Below are positions 1 through 8,575 of a DNA stretch of 64,000 nt, in pieces (position 1 is the stretch's first letter; each line of letters opens with the position of its first letter). The notes below the pieces were generated by a model that was not told the DNA's origin, searched no databases, and saw nothing but the letters and a program-made list of their open reading frames with translations. The DNA is from JAZKFT01 sp039925965 (GTDB taxonomy: Bacteria; Bacteroidota; Bacteroidia; Chitinophagales; Chitinophagaceae), in the NCBI GenBank assembly GCA_039925965.1, contig JBDSXW010000059.1, forward strand, positions 74,994 to 138,993. Reading direction: 5' to 3'. The position numbers were made by a program, and so were the translations under genes.

Positions 1-216
1 TTCCTTACAGCCGACCATGGTAACAGTGATTATGAGATCAATGCTGATGGTAGCCCCAATACCCAGCATTCGCTGAACCCCGTGCCCCTGTTTATTATTG
101 ACAAGGATTTTAAGGGCAGCGTTAAAGCCGGAAAATTAGGAGACATCGCGCCGTCTATTTTGACAATGATGGGCATCACTCTTCCGACAGAAATGACCGG
201 AAATGTATTAATATAG
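1..216 (+). CDS. gpmI: 2,3-bisphosphoglycerate-independent phosphoglycerate mutase, C-terminal part
   Basis: The frame is open from base 1 to a TAG at 214-216, giving the last 71 residues of a protein that begins outside the window. It carries TADHGNSD, the metal-binding motif of the alkaline-phosphatase-fold phosphoglycerate mutase. GDIAPSILTMMGI and EMTGNVLI follow, as at the C-terminus of GpmI. The enzyme interconverts 2- and 3-phosphoglycerate in glycolysis and uses Mn2+ in the cytoplasm. The tail ends as complete members do, so only the N-terminal part is missing, cut by the window edge. Confidence 0.9.
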   Translation, partial: FLTADHGNSDYEINADGSPNTQHSLNPVPLFIIDKDFKGSVKAGKLGDIAPSILTMMGITLPTEMTGNVLI

Positions 217-350
217 TAAAAACGGGTACGGGTTTGTACAGGCATCCGACTGCCGAAAAATTGGGTGAGTTTTTCAATGATTTTTTCTTTTATCTTGCAA
301 ATGCTAAGTCTCTGTGACAAGTAGCAACATATAACACCTTAAAAGCAAAT

Positions 351-884
351 ATGGACAATCGACAATCCAGAGGAGAAAAAGCTAAACCATCTTTTCAACC
401 GAAGCCGAAAAGGCGCTGGTTCAGAATCGTGATGCTGTCGTTGTTGATTATTTTTATGGTTATCCAGTTTTTTCAGCCTGATAAGAATAACAATGATGTA
501 ACGATTGCTAATAATATCTCATCTGTTGTTGACCTGCCGGATTCGGTAAATAAGCTGTTGCATGTAGCCTGCTATGATTGTCATAGTAACAATACCGAGT
601 ACCCTTGGTACAGCAATATTCAGCCGGTAGGTTGGTGGCTGGGTAGTCATATCAAAGACGGAAAACTACGACTGAATTTTAATGAATTTGGTACCTACGC
701 CACAAAGAAGCAATTAAAGAAGCTAAAAGCGATCAAAGAAACGCAACAAGATAAATCGATGCCATTGGATTCTTATACCTGGATTCATAAGGATGCCAGA
801 CTCACTGATGCCGAAAGGCAACTCATCATCAACTGGGCCGACAGCTCTGCAAAAACGGTATCTCTGCTTCCTGTAAAAGAGTAA
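351..884 (+). CDS. Haem-binding domain protein, membrane-anchored
   Basis: This 177-residue protein has a basic N-terminus, one membrane segment at about residues 24-41, and a periplasmic domain. That domain carries C74-x-x-C77-H78, the covalent haem site, followed by NTEYPWYSNIQPVGWWL. This arrangement is typical of the haem_bd family of Bacteroidota, a minimal c-type cytochrome domain. I infer an electron-transfer role outside the inner membrane; the partner is not visible here. It stands alone between gpmI and a metalloprotease on the same strand. Confidence 0.8.
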   Translation: MDNRQSRGEKAKPSFQPKPKRRWFRIVMLSLLIIFMVIQFFQPDKNNNDVTIANNISSVVDLPDSVNKLLHVACYDCHSNNTEYPWYSNIQPVGWWLGSHIKDGKLRLNFNEFGTYATKKQLKKLKAIKETQQDKSMPLDSYTWIHKDARLTDAERQLIINWADSSAKTVSLLPVKE

Positions 885-1406
885 GGCAGGTCAAACGAAA
901 TGCATCTATAAAATCCGTTGATATTACATTCCTGGCAGGGCTTCTTATGCTGCTCGTTTACAATATTGTCATCTTTCCGCTGAGGAATAGCCAACCAAAA
1001 ATATACGACTGTTGACCGAGTTTCAGGATGGTAATATTACAGGCTCGGGCCAGTATGTGCTGAATAGAAACCCGATGGTAAAGCTGGCAGTCAGTATTAC
1101 AGATTGTAACTACATTTGTTTGCATCGGGTTTTCTGTAACCGGGCTAATTTCTTCGTTAGTGTTAGAACCCGTTGGTGAGTTGTATCGAAGAATGTTTAT
1201 CAAGAATGCCCGGTGATACCGCCGTGAATTTTTTGGGTTTTAACCGGGTCTTTCTGTTGACATCATGAATAGTTATAATGATGTTGCGAGGCGTACGCAG
1301 GTCAGGAATTCTGAATAAAGATGAAGCATTGCCACAACTATTTTGTAAATGGTCAACCTTCTTTTCACAATCCATCCTACCTTTCTGCCTAATCCCAAAA
1401 CTGTTT
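885..1406. other. Gene-poor stretch, possibly with a decayed T9SS sorting domain on the minus strand
   Basis: No intact gene fits these 520 bases. On the minus strand, overlapping short frames from about 1320 down to 900 contain pieces such as NIIITIHDVN and SPVTENPMQTNV. These resemble T9SS type A sorting domains split by frameshifts, but no single frame is convincing. The signal peptide of the downstream metalloprotease starts at 1407, so the upstream extension of that frame (1278-1406) is probably not translated. Confidence 0.25.
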
Positions 1407-3821
1407 ATGCTAAAATTATCTATAGTACTATCCCTGTTATGTATTGCGATTATCTGTAACGCGCAACCTGTTTCTAAAATAGCCGACAAGACCAAAGCCA
1501 TGAAACGGATGGATGGCTTTATACCCTTTTACTGGGATACAGTGAATGGTAAAATTTACCTGGAGATCAGTAGGTTTGACCAGGAATTTTTATATGTGAA
1601 TTCGTTGCCCTCCGGCCTGGGTAGCAATGACATTGGCCTCGATCGGGGCAAAATTGGCGACCGCCGTATCGTGTACTTTAACCGGGTGGGTAAAAAGATA
1701 TTGCTAGTGCAACCCAATTACGATTATCGCGTACTTACAGCCAACAAAAAGGAACAGCAGGCTGTCAGGGAAAGCTTTGCCAGAAGTGTGTTATGGAGTT
1801 TTACCGCCGAAGATGAAGACAGTGGCAAAGTTTTGGTGGATGCTACGCCGTTTTTTGTGCGGGATGCTTTCCAGGCTGCTGAAACCATCAAAAAGGCAAA
1901 GCAGGGGACTTATATTTTCAGTGAGCCCCGCAGCGCAATCTATCTCCCGAATACCCGCAATTTTTCCATGAACAGCGAGTTCGAGGCAAGTATTAGTTTT
2001 ACTGGTGGAAGTGATGCAGGAAACTTCATAAACACGGTGGCGCCATCTGCAGAAGCCATTACATTGAGGCAGCATTATTCTTTTGTGCAATTGCCCGATA
2101 GTAACTATAAACCCAGGCGCTACGATATCCGCAGCAGTTACTATGGCATTAGTTTTTTTGATTATGGAAGTCCGATCAGTGAGCCCATTGAAAAACTGTA
2201 TATCGTCAGGCACCGGTTGCAGAAAAGAGATCCCTCGGCGGAGGTTAGCGAGCCGGTAAAGCCAATAGTATACTACCTGGATAACGGCACCCCGGAACCG
2301 ATCCGATCTGCCTTGCTGGATGGAGCCCGATGGTGGAACCAGGCCTTTGAATATGCCGGTTACAAAAATGCTTTTATCGTAAAAGTATTGCCGGATAGCT
2401 GCGACCCGATGGACATCCGCTATAATATGATCAACTGGGTGCATCGCAGCAGCCGCGGCTGGAGTTATGGCGACGCCATCGCCGATCCGAGAACGGGTGA
2501 AATCATCAAAGGCAATGTAACACTTGGTTCTTTACGGGTGCGCCAGGATTATCTCATTTTTACCGGCCTTTTATCGCCATACGAAACAGGCAAGCCGGTG
2601 CCTGAAACCATGAAGCAGGCTGCCTTGCAGCGTCTTCGTCAGCTGGCCGCACATGAGGTAGGGCATACGCTCGGGCTGCAGCATAATTTTGCCTCAAGTG
2701 CGAACGACCGGGCTTCAGTAATGGATTACCCGCAGCCAGATTTGTCGCTAAACGAACAGGGAGCAATCGACTTTAGCCAGGTATACACCAATGGGATCGG
2801 CGACTGGGACAAGCGGGCCATCCTCTACGGATACCAGGATTTTGGTGAAGGCGCCAATGAAGATACCTACCTGAAAGCGATGCTGGAAGAAACCAATAAA
2901 ATGGGCCTTCTGTACATAACAGATGCAGATGCAAGAGCAGCAGGAGGCATGCATCCGCAGGCGCATTTGTGGGACAACGGCAAAAGCCCTGCGGATGAAT
3001 TGAAGAGGCTGTTGCAGATTCGCAAAAAAGCGCTGGACAATTTCAGCGAAAAAGCAATAACGGAAAATACACCCATGGCAAAACTGGAAGATGTGTTGGT
3101 GCCATTGTACAACTACCACCGCTACCAATATGAAGCAGTATGCAAGTTGATCGGAGGCATGAATTATAGCTATAGCGTTCGGGGCGACCAGCAGCAAAAG
3201 CCTGATGTCTTGTCAAAAGCAATGCAGGTTAACGCTTTGCAAAATGCGCTGGCTTGCCTGGACCCGACGGTGTTGGCGATGCCTGAACGGATCAATCAAC
3301 TCATTCCTCCACGACCGCCGCAATATTATAATATTGGTGAGTTATTCGGCAAACGCACCGGCATGGCTTTTGATCCTGTAGCTGCCGCCGAAGCGCTGAC
3401 CAATTATGAATTATCTTTCTTATTTAACGCAGAACGTGCCAATCGCCTGGTGCAATTTAAAGCACAACAAAACAACCTGGGCTGGGACGATGTGCTGGAC
3501 AGTATCATTGCCAAAACCTGGAAGGCACCGCAGGCAAAAGGAACCGCACAGCTGTTGCAAATGCAGACCCGGCAATTGGTCATCAGTTGGATACAGGCCC
3601 TGGCAAACAATAGTAGTGCCGGCTATGCTGTAAAGGCGATATGCTTTGACAGGTTGCAATCACTGAAAGCATTTATTGCGGTACAGTCGAAACTATATCC
3701 CGCCAACAAAGCGAATTATAGTTTTGCAATAGAGAGGATAGATCATCCGAAGCCTGAATTGCTGCCAGAAGCCAAAGTGATTCCGCCAGGGGCGCCGATT
3801 GGCTGCGATGTAGAAGAGTAA
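1407..3821 (+). CDS. Secreted zinc-dependent metalloprotease (DUF5117/DUF4953 type)
   Basis: The frame opens at 1278, but I choose the ATG at 1407 because it starts a clean signal peptide (MLKLSIVLSLLCIAIICNAQ), giving 804 residues. The catalytic signature HEVGHTLGLQHN begins at residue 416: H416, E417, H420 and the downstream His chelate zinc, as in metzincin-like peptidases. The N-terminal half (FIPFYWD, LYVNSLPSGLGSNDIGLDRG) matches the DUF5118/DUF5117 part, and the segment after the zinc motif is the DUF4953 part. It probably degrades proteins in the periplasm or outside the cell. No sorting domain is visible at the C-terminus. A heptamer array begins at its stop codon. Confidence 0.88.
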   Translation: MLKLSIVLSLLCIAIICNAQPVSKIADKTKAMKRMDGFIPFYWDTVNGKIYLEISRFDQEFLYVNSLPSGLGSNDIGLDRGKIGDRRIVYFNRVGKKILLVQPNYDYRVLTANKKEQQAVRESFARSVLWSFTAEDEDSGKVLVDATPFFVRDAFQAAETIKKAKQGTYIFSEPRSAIYLPNTRNFSMNSEFEASISFTGGSDAGNFINTVAPSAEAITLRQHYSFVQLPDSNYKPRRYDIRSSYYGISFFDYGSPISEPIEKLYIVRHRLQKRDPSAEVSEPVKPIVYYLDNGTPEPIRSALLDGARWWNQAFEYAGYKNAFIVKVLPDSCDPMDIRYNMINWVHRSSRGWSYGDAIADPRTGEIIKGNVTLGSLRVRQDYLIFTGLLSPYETGKPVPETMKQAALQRLRQLAAHEVGHTLGLQHNFASSANDRASVMDYPQPDLSLNEQGAIDFSQVYTNGIGDWDKRAILYGYQDFGEGANEDTYLKAMLEETNKMGLLYITDADARAAGGMHPQAHLWDNGKSPADELKRLLQIRKKALDNFSEKAITENTPMAKLEDVLVPLYNYHRYQYEAVCKLIGGMNYSYSVRGDQQQKPDVLSKAMQVNALQNALACLDPTVLAMPERINQLIPPRPPQYYNIGELFGKRTGMAFDPVAAAEALTNYELSFLFNAERANRLVQFKAQQNNLGWDDVLDSIIAKTWKAPQAKGTAQLLQMQTRQLVISWIQALANNSSAGYAVKAICFDRLQSLKAFIAVQSKLYPANKANYSFAIERIDHPKPELLPEAKVIPPGAPIGCDVEE

Positions 3822-3868
3822 GTTCAAGGATTGATGGACAAGATGCAAGAATCAAGGTGCAAGGCTTT
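3820..3868 (+). repeat. Heptamer array (core AAGnnCA)
   Basis: Seven consecutive 7-bp units run without an indel, for example AAGTTCA, AGAATCA and AGGTGCA. The first unit overlaps the stop codon of the metalloprotease. The units are degenerate but keep a purine-rich start and a CA end. No clear inverted partner arm was seen in the next 150 bases. The unit resembles the AAGGTTC family at 37296 and 19685. Confidence 0.55.
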
Positions 3869-4033
3869 AAGGGCCAACGACATGAACAAAACGATTTTTA
3901 TGAAGATTCTTTATATTGTGCTTAACGGTATTGTAAAGGTCTCAATCATGAAAATTGCTTGAAAAGCTACGTAACAGGTAGCAGCCAACAATTCAGTTTC
4001 ACTTTTTAATTAACTGTCTCCTAAAGAAAACAA

Positions 4034-4627
4034 ATGAAAAAATACTGGCAGGAAATTGAGGGCTGGATTTTGGCCAACGGGCCGCCTATGATGGGCACTT
4101 TAAATGGACCAGCAACAGCAGGCGATCTAAAGATGCTGGAAGCTAAACTGGATCAGCAGCTGCCACAGGATTTTAAAGATTTTTTGTCTGTTCACAATGG
4201 ACAGAAGGGTCGCAGCCTTGCTTTGTTTGATAGGGATACAATGTCCAATCTCGAGGAGATTGGTATCGTATGGGAGTTCTGTAATGAAATGTTGCCTTCA
4301 CTTGATGACTATTGTCAGAGGAGCTTTGGGGTAAAAATGTCTTCAACTCCCGATGCTGGAATTAATGATCATTGGTGGAGTGCTTCATGGATCCCCATTA
4401 CATCAGATGGCGCCGGAAATCATATTTGTATCGACCTGGATCCTGCGGAAGGCGGCACTAAGGGCCAGATAATCAGAATGTGGCATGATGATCCTGGAAG
4501 GGCGTTGTTGGCGCCCTCCTTCAGTGAATGGATTGGCAACTATGTAGCAGACTTGAAAAATGGCAAGTACCAGTTCGAAGATGACGGCAGTATTGGCGGA
4601 ATAGTAAAAGTGGCGGATGTAGATTAA
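4034..4627 (+). CDS. SMI1/KNR4 family protein
   Basis: This 197-residue cytoplasmic protein has the SMI1/KNR4 fold signature: EAKLDQQLPQDFKDFLSVHNG near residues 36-56, then WIPITSDGAGNHICIDLDP around residues 118-136. In bacteria this family includes immunity proteins to contact-dependent or polymorphic toxins, and also general regulators. No toxin gene is seen next to it, so an orphan immunity role is only possible. It converges with the Rieske oxygenase gene 50 bases downstream. Confidence 0.85.
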   Translation: MKKYWQEIEGWILANGPPMMGTLNGPATAGDLKMLEAKLDQQLPQDFKDFLSVHNGQKGRSLALFDRDTMSNLEEIGIVWEFCNEMLPSLDDYCQRSFGVKMSSTPDAGINDHWWSASWIPITSDGAGNHICIDLDPAEGGTKGQIIRMWHDDPGRALLAPSFSEWIGNYVADLKNGKYQFEDDGSIGGIVKVADVD

Positions 4628-4676
4628 ACATGATTTGTATTCTGGCTGGAAGTGACCTACTGACTATTGACCAGGT

Positions 4677-5726
4677 TTACGTCACCCACTTCAAATGTTG
4701 TTCCTTTAACTGGTGCTTAAAAGGCACATGCTTTTCCTGGGCTTCGTGCCATTGTTTTTTTAACTGGTGGTACCATTGGGCCTGGGTATCGGGATCGCCT
4801 ACGAGCAGGAGTTTTGGATTTCGATCGAGGCCTTCTTTAAGTTTGGTAAATACACCAAGGTCCTGGCCGATAAAGGTTTTGCCCAGCTTTTTTAGCGGCA
4901 GCCAGATAAATTTCACCATGCCGATGGAGGTAAAGAAAAACTGGTTGAGTTCGGTTTCGTTTTCGTTGATCGGCGTTAGCGTAGTAATAGAAACGATCTG
5001 GTGTTTTTCGCCCACCAGGATATGTTCAAAACGGTTGCCGGGGATTTCAAATTTGATTTCGGTGCTGGTGCCACCTTTCAATACTTTATATCCTTTGGAA
5101 TTGGTAGATGGCTTGTGCCGTGCCATCATAAAGCCCATTTCGGTGGGCACAAAATGTTTCTCCTTGATACGAAGCGATTTTTTATTGCGCCAAAACCAGC
5201 TTTGGTGTACAAAAGTTACATGGGCAGGATCGATGAGGCCGATCACAGCATGATCCACATTGCAGGGCAGCACTACTGTTTCCACATGGCGAAATGTTTG
5301 ATCGGCAGGAATAATCAGGTCGGGCGGCTTTACAACAGACTCCAGGTCGCCTTGCTTGTTTTGCGGCATATAGACCCAGATTGTGCCGCTGATTTCTTTG
5401 CACAGGTATTTGATCGCTTTAAACTTGCAGATATTGATATTACTATCCGGCGCTAATGCCGGTATTTCAGTACAAACCCCATCACTATTGAATTTCCAGC
5501 CATGGTAGCAGCACTGGATCTCGTTTCCATCGTACCAGCCATAGCTGAGCGGAACACCCCGGTGCGGGCAATTATCCCGCAGGGCAAAGACCTCGTTTTC
5601 ATTGGTGCGACCAAACACAAGCTTATCGCCCAATAATTCCTTGCTAAGCAATTTGCCTTTCTTCAGCTTTGCAGAAGGTATAGCGAGATACCACATGTTG
5701 CGAAGAAAAAGCTGGTTGTCGGCCAT
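4677..5726 (-). CDS. Rieske 2Fe-2S aromatic ring-hydroxylating oxygenase, alpha-subunit type
   Basis: This 349-residue protein starts MADNQLFLRNMWYLAIPS. A Rieske cluster site is formed by C53-x-H55 (CPHRG) and C72-x2-H75 (CCYHGW). The mononuclear iron site is suggested by DPAHVTFVHQ, with D166, H169 and H174. This resembles the VanA/pheophorbide a oxygenase-like class, where a separate reductase supplies electrons. No reductase or catabolic neighbours are present, so the substrate cannot be named. The upstream side holds a 14-bp repeat array that may separate it from its promoter. Confidence 0.85.
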   Translation of the reverse strand: MADNQLFLRNMWYLAIPSAKLKKGKLLSKELLGDKLVFGRTNENEVFALRDNCPHRGVPLSYGWYDGNEIQCCYHGWKFNSDGVCTEIPALAPDSNINICKFKAIKYLCKEISGTIWVYMPQNKQGDLESVVKPPDLIIPADQTFRHVETVVLPCNVDHAVIGLIDPAHVTFVHQSWFWRNKKSLRIKEKHFVPTEMGFMMARHKPSTNSKGYKVLKGGTSTEIKFEIPGNRFEHILVGEKHQIVSITTLTPINENETELNQFFFTSIGMVKFIWLPLKKLGKTFIGQDLGVFTKLKEGLDRNPKLLLVGDPDTQAQWYHQLKKQWHEAQEKHVPFKHQLKEQHLKWVT

Positions 5727-5737
5727 GATAAATATTT

Positions 5738-5840
5738 AGTACAAAGATTTTAGTACAAAGATGGGAGAACAGAGATAGTAGTACAAAGATATTAGTACAG
5801 AGATAAGAGTATTGAGATATCAGTACAGAGATTTTAGTCC
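5738..5840 (+). repeat. 14-bp tandem array, left arm (core AGTACAnAGATnnn)
   Basis: Seven exact 14-bp steps from 5738 to 5835 are followed by a partial unit. The first unit is AGTACAAAGATTTT and the last is AGTACAGAGATTTT; the middle ones vary at several positions but never change length. The array lies directly upstream of the Rieske gene. A shorter copy in inverted orientation lies at 6038-6067, so the two arms bracket about 200 bases without a gene. Confidence 0.8.
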
Positions 5841-6037
5841 AAAAAGAAAAGCCGGTTTGGAGATGAATATCCGGGTAGCGTCAAATGTCGCAGCGGGTTT
5901 TATAGACTTATTAAATTTATTTTTTTGGTTACCAGCTTTTGCCTTTTATAGCATCGACATTGGCGACGCTCCGTTCAGCAGCAGAAAATAGGTCATCATT
6001 TTACACCCATTTTGAAAACCCGGAAATTTAATTGAAC

Positions 6038-6067
6038 AGTCTTTAGTCTTTGTACTAAAATCTACTA
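6038..6067 (-). repeat. 14-bp array, inverted right arm
   Basis: Read on the minus strand this holds about two units of the family at 5738, including AGTACAAAGACTAA. It ends 11 bases from the stop codon of the DUF6134-like gene. The bases between the arms (5841-6037) show no gene or RNA that I recognise. Confidence 0.7.
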
Positions 6068-6078
6068 TTTATTCCCGC

Positions 6079-6669
6079 TCATTTTACCAGGAACACCACA
6101 TTATTACCGGCGACCACAGTTTCTATTTTTTGGAGTTTGCCGTTTACGTAAAAATAAATATTTTTTTTGCCGTTCGGCTGTTTTACCTGGTATTGGTGGT
6201 TGCCGAGATTGGTGATGGTAAGGTACATCCCTTGTATTTCGCTAAAGGCGGCAGTGTCTTTGATTGGCTCTTGAAAATAGAGGTTGGTAACACAAAGATT
6301 AATAGGGTAGTCCATTTGGCTGATCTTACCATTTTTGGTTAACTGGTATTGTTTGCCTTTTATTTCCAGCCCCGTGTTTTCATCCTGACCAGGCATATTA
6401 CTGGTCCGAATGGCCCTGCTTACGGTAAGGTTGCCATCATACCAGTAGGTTTTGGTAACAATATTTACCATAACGGTAAATACCATTGTTGTTTTTACAT
6501 CGCTTTTCATACTGTATTCCGCGGCCTTATCCTTTGTTACTTTCTCTGCATTGATCTCGCCGATCTTCTTTTCACCCATCATTACTTCCATTTTTATTTT
6601 TTGCGCGACAGCACCTAAAGCACCAGTCAGTAGCAACAGAACGAAAGAAAACTTGATAACCATAAACAT
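6079..6669 (-). CDS. Secreted DUF6134-like protein
   Basis: The frame extends upstream to 6738, but the ATG pair at 6669/6663 gives a proper signal peptide (MVIKFSFVLLLLTGALGAVAQ), so I use 6669 and about 196 residues. The mature part is rich in beta strands, for example KIGEINAEKV, YWYDGNLTVSRAIRT and NIYFYVNGKLQKIE. This fits DUF6134, a Bacteroidota family of small exported proteins of unknown function. There are no catalytic residues I can point to. It stands alone, with its upstream side facing a heptamer array. Confidence 0.6.
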   Translation of the reverse strand: MFMVIKFSFVLLLLTGALGAVAQKIKMEVMMGEKKIGEINAEKVTKDKAAEYSMKSDVKTTMVFTVMVNIVTKTYWYDGNLTVSRAIRTSNMPGQDENTGLEIKGKQYQLTKNGKISQMDYPINLCVTNLYFQEPIKDTAAFSEIQGMYLTITNLGNHQYQVKQPNGKKNIYFYVNGKLQKIETVVAGNNVVFLVK

Positions 6670-6856
6670 AATTTTTATAAGGAACAGATATGATGCAAAA
6701 AGATTGCCATGAATTGCCAGCAGGCACCCAACTGGCACTCTTTATAGCAGCTGTAACGAATTTACAGGGGAGCCGGATGTTAACCTAAACACAAGGTCAT
6801 TTCCATTCTTAAAATGATTCCCCACCGTTTGACCGGTTTTTTGTTTATTTGAAATT

Positions 6857-6898
6857 GCTTTACGCCATTCGCTGAAGGCTGAACGCTTTACGCAACAT
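6857..6898 (-). repeat. Heptamer array, left (inverted) arm of the 6.9 kb element
   Basis: Six 7-bp units in perfect phase, each starting GC on the plus strand (GCTTTAC, GCCATTC, GCTGAAG and so on). Read on the minus strand the units are of the CGTAAAG/CGTTCAG type. This matches the arm at 6928-6990, which lies in the opposite orientation. Confidence 0.75.
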
Positions 6899-6927
6899 GC
6901 ACCAATTTTATCCGCTCACCCTTTAAA

Positions 6928-6990
6928 CGTCTGGCGTTTAGCGTCATGCGTTCGGCTTAAACCGTAAATCACAAATCGTAAATCGTAAAT
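6928..6990 (+). repeat. Heptamer array, right arm, ending at a start codon
   Basis: Nine 7-bp units in perfect phase run from CGTCTGG to CGTAAAT, with the last units nearly identical. The array stops 3 bases before the ATG of the symporter gene at 6994, so it occupies the whole place where a ribosome-binding site would be. With the inverted arm at 6857-6898 it could form a long imperfect hairpin in the leader of that gene. Confidence 0.8.
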
Positions 6991-6993
6991 ACC

Positions 6994-8556
6994 ATGTCGA
7001 GCTGGTTATTATTATCCTTTGTCGCGGCCTATTTTATTATCCTGTTGGGCGTGGCCTGGTACACCAGCCGCAATGCCAGCAACGATACTTTTTTTATTGG
7101 CAATAAAAACAGCAACTGGATGCTGGTGGCTTTTGGCATGATCGGCACTTCTCTCAGCGGGGTAACCTTCGTAAGTGTACCAGGTGGTGTGGGAAATGGT
7201 AGCGGTAGTGTGTACAATGGTTTCGCCTATATGCAGGTGGCTTTCGGATATTTAATTGGCTATACCGTAATCTCCTTTGTGCTATTGCCATTGTACTACC
7301 GGCTAAACCTGACCAGTATCTACAATTACCTGCAACACCGTTTTGGCAGGATCGCTTATAAAACCGGGGCGCTGTTTTTTATCATCAGTCGCACGGTGGG
7401 CGCCACTGCGAGGCTCTATCTCGTAATCAACGTGCTACAGTTCTTTATCCTTGACCGGATGGGGGTGCCCTTTATAGTTACATCTACGGTGATATTGGTG
7501 ATGATCCTGCTCTATACGTTCGAAGGGGGTGTAAAAACAATTGTATACACCGATACTTTACAAACCACGCTGATGGTGGCAGGCCTCATTGTGTGTGTCG
7601 TCTATATCCTGAACCACCTGCACCTGGGTGCCGGCGAGGCGTTGAGCCAGATGAAAACAAGCGGCTACCTCAATATTTTCAATACGGATGTCAATAGCAA
7701 GGGTTTCTTTCTCAAACAGATTATCGGCGGGGCGTTCATTACCATCGCCATGACCGGCCTCGACCAGGAAATGATGCAGAAGAATATCAGCGTAAAACGT
7801 CTGGGCGACTCGCAGAAAAATGTAATGACGCTGGCTGTAGTATTGGTGTGTGTGCTCTTCCTTTTCCTCATGCTCGGCGGCCTGCTGTACATGTACACGA
7901 TTTCAAAAGGCGGTACCTATTCGGATGTGATGGTAAATGGTAAGATGGTAAAGCAACTGCTGATCAACGATCCGGCAACCCCGGGCACGATGCTCAATGT
8001 GATCGGCGATAAAATATTTCCCACGGTGGCGCTGAGCTTTTTGCCGACCGCCATTGGTGTCATGTTCATCATTGCCTTAATTTCCGCCTTATTTCCCAGT
8101 GCCGATGGTGCCCTCACCGCCCTCACCTCATCCTTTTGTATCGATATCCTGGGCCTCAAACAAAGAGACGACCTGGATGAAAAGGGGAAAAAGAAGTTGC
8201 GACTAACTGTCCACCTGAGTTTTGCTGTTATCTTCCTGCTTTGTATAATGGTATTTTACTGGCTCAATAACAACAGCATCATCGATATCATCCTGGCGTT
8301 GGCCGGATATACTTATGGCCCACTGCTTGGCCTTTTTGCCTTCGGGATTTTTACCAAAAAAGCCCTGCCCAACTCGCTATCTATTACCGGTGTTTGCCTG
8401 ATGGCTCCGGTCATCAGCTATATCCTGGACTACAATGCCAAAGCCTGGTTTGGCGGCTACCAGATTGGTATTGAACTGTTGATCATCAATGGCCTGCTTA
8501 CGTTTATCGGATTGCTACTTATTTCGAAGAAACAGGAGGCATTACAATTATCGTAA
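6994..8556 (+). CDS. Sodium:solute symporter (SSS family)
   Basis: This 520-residue polytopic membrane protein has about 13 hydrophobic segments. The opening segment is LLLSFVAAYFIILLGVAWYT, followed by FFIGNKNSNWMLVAFGMIGTS, where the sodium-site region of the SSS fold begins. The motif DGALTALTSSF near residue 370 corresponds to the conserved helix-8 region holding sodium ligands. Bacteroidota members near sugar genes carry sialic acid or sugars, but nothing here fixes the substrate. The LOG-family gene follows after 19 bases and is probably co-transcribed. Confidence 0.88.
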   Translation: MSSWLLLSFVAAYFIILLGVAWYTSRNASNDTFFIGNKNSNWMLVAFGMIGTSLSGVTFVSVPGGVGNGSGSVYNGFAYMQVAFGYLIGYTVISFVLLPLYYRLNLTSIYNYLQHRFGRIAYKTGALFFIISRTVGATARLYLVINVLQFFILDRMGVPFIVTSTVILVMILLYTFEGGVKTIVYTDTLQTTLMVAGLIVCVVYILNHLHLGAGEALSQMKTSGYLNIFNTDVNSKGFFLKQIIGGAFITIAMTGLDQEMMQKNISVKRLGDSQKNVMTLAVVLVCVLFLFLMLGGLLYMYTISKGGTYSDVMVNGKMVKQLLINDPATPGTMLNVIGDKIFPTVALSFLPTAIGVMFIIALISALFPSADGALTALTSSFCIDILGLKQRDDLDEKGKKKLRLTVHLSFAVIFLLCIMVFYWLNNNSIIDIILALAGYTYGPLLGLFAFGIFTKKALPNSLSITGVCLMAPVISYILDYNAKAWFGGYQIGIELLIINGLLTFIGLLLISKKQEALQLS

Positions 8557-8575
8557 GACCACAAATTTTTAAATA

